This document shows positions 1-6,839 of a stretch of 35,102 bases of DNA, one piece after another. The DNA is from CAZPWQ01 sp964590495 (lineage in GTDB: Bacteria > Bacteroidota > Rhodothermia > Balneolales > Balneolaceae). Below the pieces are notes generated by a model. That model did no database searches. It had not been told where the DNA came from and saw nothing but the letters and a program-made list of their open reading frames with translations. The position numbers and the translations under genes are program-made. The stretch is taken from NCBI GenBank assembly GCA_964590495.1, contig CAZPWQ010000022.1, forward strand, positions 1 to 35,102, written 5' to 3'. Position 1 is the stretch's first letter, and the number at the start of each line of letters is the position of its first letter.

Positions 1-116
1 CCTTGGAATTTAGTTATGAGTTTTGAATCAACTTAATCTACTAAATTCAGGGCGTCCTCTTTTTTATAATACCTCAGTGGTTATTACGACAGCTTTTTGT
101 GGCTGTTTAAACTATA

Positions 117-374
117 CTACTCTTTATAAGTGAGTTTGAAATAGAGTATGATAAGTGCCAGCGAAAGAGTAACAGCGTTGGCGACGATGATGGGAATATC
201 TGTGATAATCACTCCGTAGATCAACCAAAGTAATATCCCGGTGCAAAGAATGATATACATTCCGAGCGACAGGTCCTGGGCCGACTTCGTTTTCCAGGTT
301 CTTATTACCTGGGGAACAAAAGCGATGGTTGTTAAGGCGCCTGCTGTCAGACCTAAAAGAATAATTAATGTCAT
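117..374 (-). CDS. SemiSWEET (MtN3/PQ-loop) sugar carrier
   Basis: Small three-helix membrane protein of the SemiSWEET family, half-transporters that dimerise and carry sugars by facilitated diffusion. From the ATG at 374 it is 85 residues. It has a PQ motif at P21-Q22 inside helix 1, a helix around 38-55 containing W50, and a last helix with N66. In characterised SemiSWEETs a Trp and an Asn about 16 residues apart form the sugar pocket, and that spacing is kept here. An upstream in-frame start at 413 would add 13 charged residues. The 374 start is preferred because it has an AGAAGAAAG-like ribosome site and overlaps the mscL stop by one base (TAATG), suggesting translational coupling. The substrate is unknown. 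Confidence 0.85.
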   Translation of the reverse strand: MTLIILLGLTAGALTTIAFVPQVIRTWKTKSAQDLSLGMYIILCTGILLWLIYGVIITDIPIIVANAVTLSLALIILYFKLTYKE

Positions 375-835
375 TATAAACTTTCTTCTAATTGAGAGGT
401 GCAGTGAGGGCATCTCTTTGCTTCCACCTGGATATCAGAATAACAGTATGAACACTTTTTAATTGTGGGAGAAACCGGTTCAGGTGTTTGCTTCGGGCTT
501 TTTAATTTGTTTATGTATCGTACCAGAAAAAATACAGCTAAAGCCACAAACGTGAAGCTGATAACCGCATTAATAAAACTTCCATAGCGCAGAACCACGG
601 CGCCTGCCTCCTGGGCTCTTTGGAGCGTTTCATAAGGGCCGGGGGTTGTTCCCTCCCGAAGCAGTATAAAAGCATTTGAAAAATCGATACCGCCAGTAAG
701 TACTCCAAGTGGCGGCATCAGGATATCATTCACCAGCGATTGTACTACACTGGTAAAAGCAGCACCGATAATTATTCCTACCGCCATATCAATGACATTC
801 CCCTTGACGGCAAAAGTTTTAAATTCTTTCCACAT
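374..835 (-). CDS. mscL: Large-conductance mechanosensitive channel MscL with C-terminal zinc ribbon
   Basis: MscL forms a homopentameric pore that opens under membrane tension and releases solutes on hypo-osmotic shock. The 153-residue product has the N-terminal amphipathic helix and TM1 (about 1-45, with the GNVIDMAVGIIIGAAF signature), a periplasmic loop, and TM2 at about 86-108. In place of the usual charged C-terminal helix there is a four-cysteine knuckle, C128-x2-C131 and C142-x2-C145, followed by a short acidic tail. That is a probable zinc ribbon in the cytoplasm. The gene lies 50 bp downstream of ftsH on the same strand and its stop overlaps the start of the SemiSWEET gene. The family call is secure; the metal-binding role of the tail is inferred from cysteine spacing. 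Confidence 0.95.
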   Translation of the reverse strand: MWKEFKTFAVKGNVIDMAVGIIIGAAFTSVVQSLVNDILMPPLGVLTGGIDFSNAFILLREGTTPGPYETLQRAQEAGAVVLRYGSFINAVISFTFVALAVFFLVRYINKLKSPKQTPEPVSPTIKKCSYCYSDIQVEAKRCPHCTSQLEESL

Positions 836-885
836 GTGGCTTGATCCGTTAATGGTTAACCTGTATTTCCCACATAGAATCGATA

Positions 886-2889
886 TTATTCTTCATTTGA
901 TTTTAAAGATTCATTTTCATCTAAAGCCGTTTCACCATTATGATTTTTCTTCTCTCCTTTCCTCTTTTTTTCTAAATCGTCTGATTCTCCATTCATCCAC
1001 TCCATCACTTTGCTGCCCGGGACCTCTTCTTTATCAAGGAGTTCATCGGCAAGTTTATCAAGCACCGTTCGATGTTTTTCTATGGTAGAAAGTGCTTTGT
1101 CATACGCTTCTTTTAAAATACGGTGAACCTCCTGGTCAATCTCACGGGCAGTGCTGTCACTGTATTCGCGCTGACTGCCCATCTGTTCTCCCAGGAAAAC
1201 CTGCTCGCGCTGTCCGCCAAAAGCCATATTATTAAACTTATCGCTCATACCCCAGTCAAGTACCATCTTGCGGGCCAGTTTGGTGATCTGTTTCAGATCA
1301 TTTTCGGCGCCGCTGGTGGCTGTATCAAAGATGAGATTTTCGGCTGCACGTCCGCCCATCATCACAGCCATACGATCGAGCATAAATTTTTTCTCATGCA
1401 GCAGTTTCTCCTTTTCGGGAAGCTGCATGGTTACTCCCATCGCTTTGCCACGCGGAATAATCGTAACTTTGTGTATTGGATCGGTATGAGGCAGAGCCGC
1501 TGCAACTATAGCATGTCCCGCTTCGTGGTATGCCAAAAGTTCTTTTTCCTTGTCAGAAAGGTTGATGCCTTCGCGCTTGAGGCCCATCATTACTTTATCC
1601 CGTGCCTGATCGATATCCTGTTGTTCAACCGCTTTTCTTTTGTGGCGGGCAGCTATGAGCGCCGCTTCATTCAGCAGGTTACTCAGGTCAGCTCCGCTGA
1701 AACCGGGAGTGGAACGGGCAATTTCATCAAGGTCGATATCTTCTGAGATCTTTTTGTTTTTGGCATGGATTTCAAGAATCTGTTCGCGGTGCTGCTGCGT
1801 GGGCAGGTTGACGGTGATTTGCCGATCGAATCTGCCGGGACGAAGCAGAGCTTTATCAAGTATATCGGGACGATTTGTTGCTGCCATTACAACTACTCCC
1901 TCGTTGGGTTCAAAACCATCCAGCTCCGAAAGCAGCTGGTTAAGCGTCTGCTCCCGCTCGTCATGTCCACCGCCCAGTCCCGCGCCCCGCTTGCGCCCGA
2001 TTGAGTCCATCTCATCAATAAATATGATACTCGGAGATTTTTCTTTTGCATTATTGAACATATCGCGGACTCGCTTGGCACCCACTCCTACAAACATCTC
2101 CATGAAATCGGAGCCGGTAATAGTAAAGAAGGGGACTTTGGCTTCGCCTGCAACAGCTCGTGCAAGTAATGTTTTGCCGGTACCCGGAGGCCCTACCATC
2201 AAAACGCCTTTGGGTATTTCTCCACCCAACGAGTCAAATTGTCCGGGATCTTTCAAAAAGCTGATAATCTCCTGGAGTTCAGTTTTAGCCCCGGTAAGTC
2301 CTGCTACATCATCAAAGGTAGTATTAACCTTTTCGGCATTCTGCAGTTTGGCTTTACTTTTGCCGATGTTAAACATATTCTTTCCCTGCATCTGCATTTG
2401 CCGGAAAAATTGCACTCCGATCATAATGAGGAAAAAGAGCGGAATTCCCCAGATGAGTACTGTCCACCAGTTGAAATCGCTTTGTGGCAGGGTTTGAATC
2501 TGAACTTCGTTTTCTTCGAGCATTGCCATTAATTCATCGTCGCCGAAGGATGGGAGGTAGGTTACAAACTGTTTATAATGCGCGGTATCATTTTCGGCGG
2601 CATTAAGCTGCCTTTCCTGTATCAGTGTTCCTTCAATTTCGTCACCGCGTATCGTCACCTTTTCAACATTGTCATTTTGAATCTGTTGACGAAAAGTGCT
2701 GTAATCAATCTGAGGATTACCGCCCCAGAAACCATCTTGGGAACTGATCAGCCAAAAGCCAAAAAGAGCAGCGATAAGTATCCAGAAAAAAGTACGTTGA
2801 TTACCACCCGGTTGCATTGGCGGACGAGGTTTGTTGCCGGGCGATTCTTTTTTGTCGGATTGTTGTTTTTTTTCTTGCTTGTTTGCCAT
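886..2889 (-). CDS. ftsH: ATP-dependent zinc metalloprotease FtsH
   Basis: Membrane-anchored AAA+ protease that forms hexamers and degrades misfolded membrane proteins and some regulators. In the 667-residue product the first transmembrane helix is about 33-50 and the second about 141-161, with a periplasmic domain between. The AAA module has Walker A GPPGTGKT at 233-240, Walker B IIFIDE at 288-293 and an arginine-finger region near RPGRFDR (350-356). The zinc site is HEAGH at 455-459. The Lys/Gln-rich N-terminus and charged C-terminal tail are usual for Bacteroidota-type FtsH. Length is normal and nothing is broken. It is first in a possible ftsH-mscL-SemiSWEET transcription unit. No convincing TAnnTTTG promoter was found just upstream. 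Confidence 0.98.
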   Translation of the reverse strand: MANKQEKKQQSDKKESPGNKPRPPMQPGGNQRTFFWILIAALFGFWLISSQDGFWGGNPQIDYSTFRQQIQNDNVEKVTIRGDEIEGTLIQERQLNAAENDTAHYKQFVTYLPSFGDDELMAMLEENEVQIQTLPQSDFNWWTVLIWGIPLFFLIMIGVQFFRQMQMQGKNMFNIGKSKAKLQNAEKVNTTFDDVAGLTGAKTELQEIISFLKDPGQFDSLGGEIPKGVLMVGPPGTGKTLLARAVAGEAKVPFFTITGSDFMEMFVGVGAKRVRDMFNNAKEKSPSIIFIDEMDSIGRKRGAGLGGGHDEREQTLNQLLSELDGFEPNEGVVVMAATNRPDILDKALLRPGRFDRQITVNLPTQQHREQILEIHAKNKKISEDIDLDEIARSTPGFSGADLSNLLNEAALIAARHKRKAVEQQDIDQARDKVMMGLKREGINLSDKEKELLAYHEAGHAIVAAALPHTDPIHKVTIIPRGKAMGVTMQLPEKEKLLHEKKFMLDRMAVMMGGRAAENLIFDTATSGAENDLKQITKLARKMVLDWGMSDKFNNMAFGGQREQVFLGEQMGSQREYSDSTAREIDQEVHRILKEAYDKALSTIEKHRTVLDKLADELLDKEEVPGSKVMEWMNGESDDLEKKRKGEKKNHNGETALDENESLKSNEE

Positions 2890-2987
2890 AAATGTGAGCT
2901 AAAATAGTATCTGAAAAGTGGCATATAATTTGTACCCTACCTAACGAAAGTTTAAGGCAAAGTAATTCCATTACCTAAATTCAATAT

Positions 2988-3026
2988 ACAAAAAAAGCCT
3001 CTGAGGCTATCAACCAGCAGAGGCTT
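2988..3026 (-). terminator. Intrinsic terminator after tRNA-Lys
   Basis: On the minus strand, AAGCCTCTG (3026-3018) pairs with CAGAGGCTT (3003-2995), and the stem runs into seven T residues (2996-2990). It sits about 20 bases after the tRNA CCA end, so it most likely ends the tRNA transcript before ftsH. Confidence 0.85.
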
Positions 3027-3046
3027 AAGAGAGAGTTAATGAATCT

Positions 3047-3122
3047 TGGTGAGTCGGGAGGGGATCGAACCCTCGACCCACGGCTTAAAAGGCCGTTGCT
3101 CTACCATCTGAGCTACCGACTC
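3047..3122 (-). tRNA. tRNA-Lys (anticodon TTT)
   Basis: Read on the minus strand, GAGTCGG (3122-3116) pairs perfectly with CCGACTC (3057-3051) as the acceptor stem. The D-arm is GCTC...GAGC, the anticodon arm is ACGGC-CTTTTAA-GCCGT with TTT at the centre, and the T-arm contains GGTTCGATCC. The discriminator base is A, and CCA is encoded at 3049-3047. All stems close. It stands alone between its own promoter (3144-3176) and terminator (2988-3026). Confidence 0.97.
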
Positions 3123-3143
3123 TTCTCGGTTTGAAACAGATTC

Positions 3144-3176
3144 CAAATATACGGCTTTCAGCGATTTAATTTCAAA
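3144..3176 (-). promoter_or_regulatory. Bacteroidota-type promoter of tRNA-Lys
   Basis: Minus strand: TTTG at 3176-3173, 21 nt, then TATATTTG at 3151-3144. This matches the TTTG / TAnnTTTG pattern known for the primary sigma factor of Bacteroidota. The -10 box ends 21 bases before the tRNA 5' end, a sensible leader length. Confidence 0.7.
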
Positions 3177-3517
3177 CCTAATCCAATTAAATTTTATCTT
3201 CGAATGCTACGTTAGAATCAATTGCTACAGGATTGGGTAAGTTGCCTTCTTATGCCGGTAAGTTCATGTTCTGCTGCTTGGTACGGGAGTCGGTAAAGAA
3301 GACCCCTTATGACGGATGGGGCAGTTGATTAAAAACTAATTATGTTATCAGGAATTACAACAGCGGCGGGGTTATTCTACACATGTGCTGAATTGGCCGT
3401 TATACCGAATTAAATTGTTGCCGGTATGATAGCGGCAACAGTCAATCCGGTGGTTGAAAAAGCCCATATCCCGGATAAAAGCAAGTGCAGGCTGAAGCTA
3501 TTTGTGAGAAATCCGGA
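3177..3517. other. Gene-free stretch between tRNA-Lys and bshA
   Basis: About 340 bases without a credible ORF or RNA gene on either strand. The only structure seen is the stem-loop at 3417-3439 described separately. Confidence 0.6.
3407..3439 (-). terminator. Possible terminator of bshA
   Basis: GTTGCCG (3417-3423) and CGGCAAC (3433-3439) form a 7-bp stem with a 9-nt loop, about 80 bases past the bshA stop. On the minus strand it is followed by AATTTAATT, which is AT-rich but lacks a clean T run, so the call is weak. Confidence 0.35.
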
Positions 3518-4672
3518 TTATCCCTTGACGCCCCGGGTTTCAAGCAACTCCGACCGGATTTCTTCATAATACTCTTCATAGATATTTACAATTTTATTCA
3601 GTTCATATTTTTTAGCATGTTTCCGGGCTTTTTGAGCCAGTTTATTGTGCAGTTTTTTATCCTGCAGAATATTTACGGCATAATTTCCCATACAGTCGAT
3701 ATCATCGAGATCGCATATAAATCCGGTCTCACCATGCATATTTACTTCCGGTAGTCCTCCGATATTGGAACTGATTACCGGTACACCGCACCCCATCGCC
3801 TCAAGGGCGGCAAGGCCGAATGTTTCCGCACCTGATGGAATTAGGAACAGATCTGCTATTGAAAGAACTTCTTCTACCTGCTCCTGTTTGCCCAAAAAGC
3901 GAACATGCTCACAAATTTTCAGTTCCCGGCAACGCTGTTCAGCCCGCTGGCGATCCGGACCGTCACCAACCAGCAACAATTTGGCCCGGATGTTATTCTT
4001 AAGCACGCGGTCAAAAACCGATATCACTTCCGGTACCCTTTTTACTTCACGGAAGTTGGATACATGAACAACTACTTTTTCTCCGTCAGGACATATCGCT
4101 TTTTTAAAGTGATTTTTATTCGATTTTTTGAAGCGGTTCAGGTCTATGAAATTGGGGATCACACGAATATCACGCCTGATGTCAAAGCGACGGTACGTTT
4201 CATCCTTTAGATACTCCGAGACAGCTGTTACTCCATCGCTCTGATTAATAGAGAAGTCGACAACGCTTTTATAGCTTGGATCGCTTCCGACAATAGTTAT
4301 ATCAGTTCCGTGGAGCGTTGTTATGAGCGGAACGTGGGCGGCCTTCTCTCCCAGAATCTGTTTCGCCAGGTAGGCACTGGTGGCATGCGGTACGGCATAA
4401 TGTACATGCAGTACATCAATATTTTCATACTGGATCAGGTTTGCCATCTGGTTGGCCAGAGCCAGATCGTACGGCGGATACTCGAACAGGGGATACGTGT
4501 TAAGGTTTACCTCATGATATGAAATATTCGTCTGAAACGTTTCCAGACGTGCCGGTCGGGCATAACTTAAAATGTGCACTTTGTGATCCCGTTGCGCGAG
4601 ACCTTTTGCCAGTTCAGTTGCAACAACACCACTGCCGCCGAAGGTGGGATAACAAACTATACCTATATTCAT
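3518..4672 (-). CDS. bshA: N-acetyl-alpha-D-glucosaminyl L-malate synthase BshA
   Basis: GT4-family glycosyltransferase that joins GlcNAc from UDP-GlcNAc to L-malate, the first step of bacillithiol synthesis in the cytoplasm. The 384-residue product opens with the BshA-type nucleotide-fold start IGIVCYPTFGGSGVVATEL (residues 3-21). It has the family motif HYAVPHATSA near 91-100, and the GT4 Glu pair E283 and E291 (E-x7-E) in GAETFGLAALEAMGCGVP. Length and motifs fit BshA better than generic GT4 enzymes. The later genes bshB and bshC are not in this window. The only possible bacillithiol-linked partner here is the DinB/YfiT-like protein at 19462-19953. Confidence 0.93.
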   Translation of the reverse strand: MNIGIVCYPTFGGSGVVATELAKGLAQRDHKVHILSYARPARLETFQTNISYHEVNLNTYPLFEYPPYDLALANQMANLIQYENIDVLHVHYAVPHATSAYLAKQILGEKAAHVPLITTLHGTDITIVGSDPSYKSVVDFSINQSDGVTAVSEYLKDETYRRFDIRRDIRVIPNFIDLNRFKKSNKNHFKKAICPDGEKVVVHVSNFREVKRVPEVISVFDRVLKNNIRAKLLLVGDGPDRQRAEQRCRELKICEHVRFLGKQEQVEEVLSIADLFLIPSGAETFGLAALEAMGCGVPVISSNIGGLPEVNMHGETGFICDLDDIDCMGNYAVNILQDKKLHNKLAQKARKHAKKYELNKIVNIYEEYYEEIRSELLETRGVKG

Positions 4673-5237
4673 TACGTAATTTTTTTACTCTGTTATTCTG
4701 CAAATATTTTCGTTACAAGTATTATAAGCATCGTACAACCTAAGATAGCGCCAACAGTTAAAGGGTCTGTGAAATTCCCATGGTGACATTTCTGCATTTC
4801 GTGCCAGGGAATACTTCCCCGTCCGGCCGCTGGTTTCGTCCCGAATTCTTGGGAGGCGGGTTTGACAGGGCTTGGTGATTTTCAGACCCATCCTCCGGCT
4901 CCTTTCTCCCGATTCCTCGGGACAAACCCACGGGACAAGGAAGGAGTGACTCTTTTCGAAGATATCAGCAACTTCAAAGCCCCTCCTTGTTTCGCTGTGG
5001 GTTTCAGTGGAATAGGAGCCTGTCCGACCGCCGGCGGAAGGGGTTGGGGTGGGTCGGCTGCGGGAAATTCTAAAGCTCCTGGAAACCGAAATTAAGCCAA
5101 ACTATTGGTAACATTCCTTGCCCCTTCCTACCCATCGGACGGTTCCCAAGATAACCGGCCGGGGCAGTTACGGGCTAAAATTCCAGTTTAGGTTAGGTGC
5201 AAAGCCAGCTATCTGTTATATTATAGGCTTTTTGAGA
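4673..5237. other. Long intergenic region with dispersed repeat DNA
   Basis: Between the divergent genes bshA and yebC. I see no credible CDS; the short open frames here have odd, Pro/Gly-rich translations typical of non-coding repeats. It holds a small stem-loop (TCCCGA-TTCC-TCGGGA around 4908-4923), the phrase TTTGACAGGGC (about 4861-4871) that recurs near 11137, and repeat copy 4980-5072. Confidence 0.6.
4980..5072 (+). repeat. Dispersed repeat family 2, copy 1
   Basis: Shares blocks with 11028-11090 in the same orientation: CCCTCCTTGTT, then CGCTGTGG, then TTCAGTGGAATAGG, ending in GGGTGGGTCGGCTGCG. This copy is longer in the middle, with an extra Pro/Gly-codon-rich insert. Neither copy is in a gene. 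Confidence 0.7.
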
Positions 5238-5271
5238 TTTGTTTTCTACGCTGATTCCTGTACAAACTTTG
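5238..5271 (+). promoter_or_regulatory. Possible promoter of yebC
   Basis: TTTG at 5238-5241, 22 nt, then AAACTTTG at 5264-5271, one base off TAnnTTTG. It lies 28 bases before the yebC ATG. Spacing resembles the tRNA-Lys promoter, but the -10 is imperfect. Confidence 0.35.
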
Positions 5272-5299
5272 TCATACACCAAAAATTGAATAACATTTT

Positions 5300-6061
5300 A
5301 TGGCAGGTCATTCCAAATGGTCAAATATAAAACATAAAAAGGCCAGAGAAGATAAGAAACGGGCCAAAATATTTAACAAGCATCTGCGGGAAATATCTGT
5401 AGCAGCACGGGAAGGCGGCGGCGATCCTGAGATGAATGCACGTCTCGATACAGCTATCGAAAATGCCAAAAGCGATAATGTTCCCAAGGACAATATCAAT
5501 CGTGCAATAAAAAAGGGGACCGGTGAACTTGATGAAGGTGACGGCCGCTACGAAGACGCCACCTATGAAGGATACGGACCGGGCGGTATCGCTTATTTTA
5601 TTGAGGTTACTACCAATAATTATAATCGTACAGTCGGTGAAATCCGCCATATTTTCTCAACCTATAACGGCAATCTGGGAACGGATGGTTCAGTGGGATA
5701 TCTTTTTGAACAGAAAGGGTTGATACGTGTAGAATCAGATGACCATGATGAAGAGGAATTCATGTTGAATGCTATCGATGCCGGTGCGGAAGAGATTGAT
5801 ACCGAAGAGGAGTTTTTTGTGGTAACAACGGCGCGCGAATCGATGTATGAAGTGCGTGACGAGCTTGAGGAACTGGATTATGAAATTGATTCTGCCGAGT
5901 TGGTTCGAATTCCCATGACTGAGGTGAAAGTTGATTCCGGTGTGGCTGGATCAAATTTTAAGCTGATGGAAAAGTTCGAGGATAATGATGATGTGTCTAA
6001 TGTCTTCACTAATATGAAAATGGATGAAGAGACGTTAGCCATAGCAGAGCAGATGGACTAA
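5300..6061 (+). CDS. yebC: YebC/TACO1-family protein
   Basis: Cytoplasmic YebC/PmpR/TACO1-family protein. The family was long listed as transcriptional regulators; more recent work ties members to translation through difficult (proline-rich) stretches. The 253-residue product starts with the signature MAGHSKWSNIKHKKAREDKK, and has the GYGPGGIAYFIEVTTNNYNRT block at about 90-110 and GxLGTDGSVGYLFEQKG near 125-137. Length is normal and the ATG start is unambiguous. It reads toward batC, 61 bases away, so the two may be co-transcribed, although yebC is not a usual member of the bat cluster. Confidence 0.96.
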   Translation: MAGHSKWSNIKHKKAREDKKRAKIFNKHLREISVAAREGGGDPEMNARLDTAIENAKSDNVPKDNINRAIKKGTGELDEGDGRYEDATYEGYGPGGIAYFIEVTTNNYNRTVGEIRHIFSTYNGNLGTDGSVGYLFEQKGLIRVESDDHDEEEFMLNAIDAGAEEIDTEEEFFVVTTARESMYEVRDELEELDYEIDSAELVRIPMTEVKVDSGVAGSNFKLMEKFEDNDDVSNVFTNMKMDEETLAIAEQMD

Positions 6062-6122
6062 GTAATTGCAATTTTTAACGTTATTTATACGTTGACGTTT
6101 GTAACATGAAAAAAATAGAAGA

Positions 6123-6839
6123 ATGAGATATTTGTTAATCATACTTACAGCTTTTTTTCTAACAGCAGCGTCTGTTGAGGATGCCCAGAAGGCAAATGAT
6201 GCCTATCATGCGGGTAATTATGCCGAAGCGATATCCCTTTATAAAAAAGCGATCGATGCTGAGCCGGATAATGCAAAGCTCTATTTCAATCTTGCGAGTG
6301 CCCTGGCCAAAGAAGGTCAGGCGGAAGAAGCCATTCATGCCTTTGAGCAATTTAAGTCAATGACCGATGATACTGAACGGCAGGCGATGGCCGATTATAA
6401 CATCGGTAATATCTTGTCGAATGCCGAGCAGTGGGATGAAGCTGTCGAATCTTATAAAAAGGCACTGCGCCATATGTCATATGATGAAGACGCCAAGTAT
6501 AATTATGAATTGGCAAAACGGAAAAAACAGGAGCAGGAACAACAGCAGGACCAGCAAAACCAGGATTCTCAGAACCAGCAAGATCAGCAGGATCAGCAGC
6601 AGGACCAGCAGGATCAAGATCAAAACCAGGATCAACAAGAACAAAATCAACAACAGAATCAGGATCAGCAACAGCAAAACCAACAAGACCAACAACAACA
6701 GCAACAGCCTCAAAAAATGAGTAAAGCCGAAGCTGAAAAAATACTGAAAGCACTGGAACAGAAAGAGAAAGACCTGCTTAAGCAATTTAAAAAACAGAAA
6801 ACTGAGTCGAGCCAAAGTACCAATGAAAAGGATTGGTAA
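6123..6839 (+). CDS. batC: BatC-like TPR protein with Q/D-rich tail
   Basis: TPR protein of the Bat (Bacteroides aerotolerance) cluster, probably exported and acting in the envelope with BatA/BatB. Residues 1-18 look like a signal peptide (hydrophobic stretch LLIILTAFFLTAAS). TPR-like helices lie at about 20-80 and 88-125. Residues 134-197 are almost only Q, D, N and E, followed by a short helical end containing KAEAEKILKALEQKEK, a block typical of BatC. The 3' end overlaps batD by 17 bases. A six-codon mini-ORF (6106-6126, MKKIEE) overlaps its start as ATGA. The call rests on the TPR plus Q-rich architecture and on batD-batE directly downstream. Confidence 0.85.
   Translation: MRYLLIILTAFFLTAASVEDAQKANDAYHAGNYAEAISLYKKAIDAEPDNAKLYFNLASALAKEGQAEEAIHAFEQFKSMTDDTERQAMADYNIGNILSNAEQWDEAVESYKKALRHMSYDEDAKYNYELAKRKKQEQEQQQDQQNQDSQNQQDQQDQQQDQQDQDQNQDQQEQNQQQNQDQQQQNQQDQQQQQQPQKMSKAEAEKILKALEQKEKDLLKQFKKQKTESSQSTNEKDW
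6520..6713 (+). repeat. Low-complexity CAG/CAA/GAT codon tract in batC
   Basis: Irregular run of CAG, CAA, GAT and AAC codons encoding the Q/D/N-rich segment of BatC. It is imperfectly periodic, so length change by slippage is possible, but codon variation suggests selection on the protein rather than a young repeat. Confidence 0.85.

Noticed and set aside
1123..2497. Long plus-strand open frames opposite ftsH
   Set aside because: They are the antisense of a fully supported FtsH gene; their translations match no family and have shadow-type composition.
4862..5095. Open frame in the bshA-yebC gap (Pro/Gly-rich)
   Set aside because: It lies in repeat DNA shared with 11028-11090, where the frame is not kept, so it is unlikely to be a gene.
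6520..6713. Frameshift or assembly error in the Q-rich batC tract
   Set aside because: The frame stays open through the tract into a typical BatC C-terminal helix, so no break is indicated.
6352..6815. Leu/Val-rich minus-strand open frames opposite the batC Q-rich region
   Set aside because: They are complements of the CAG/CAA/GAT codon tract, which reads as Leu/Val-rich on the other strand. The TPR and signal peptide are on the plus strand.
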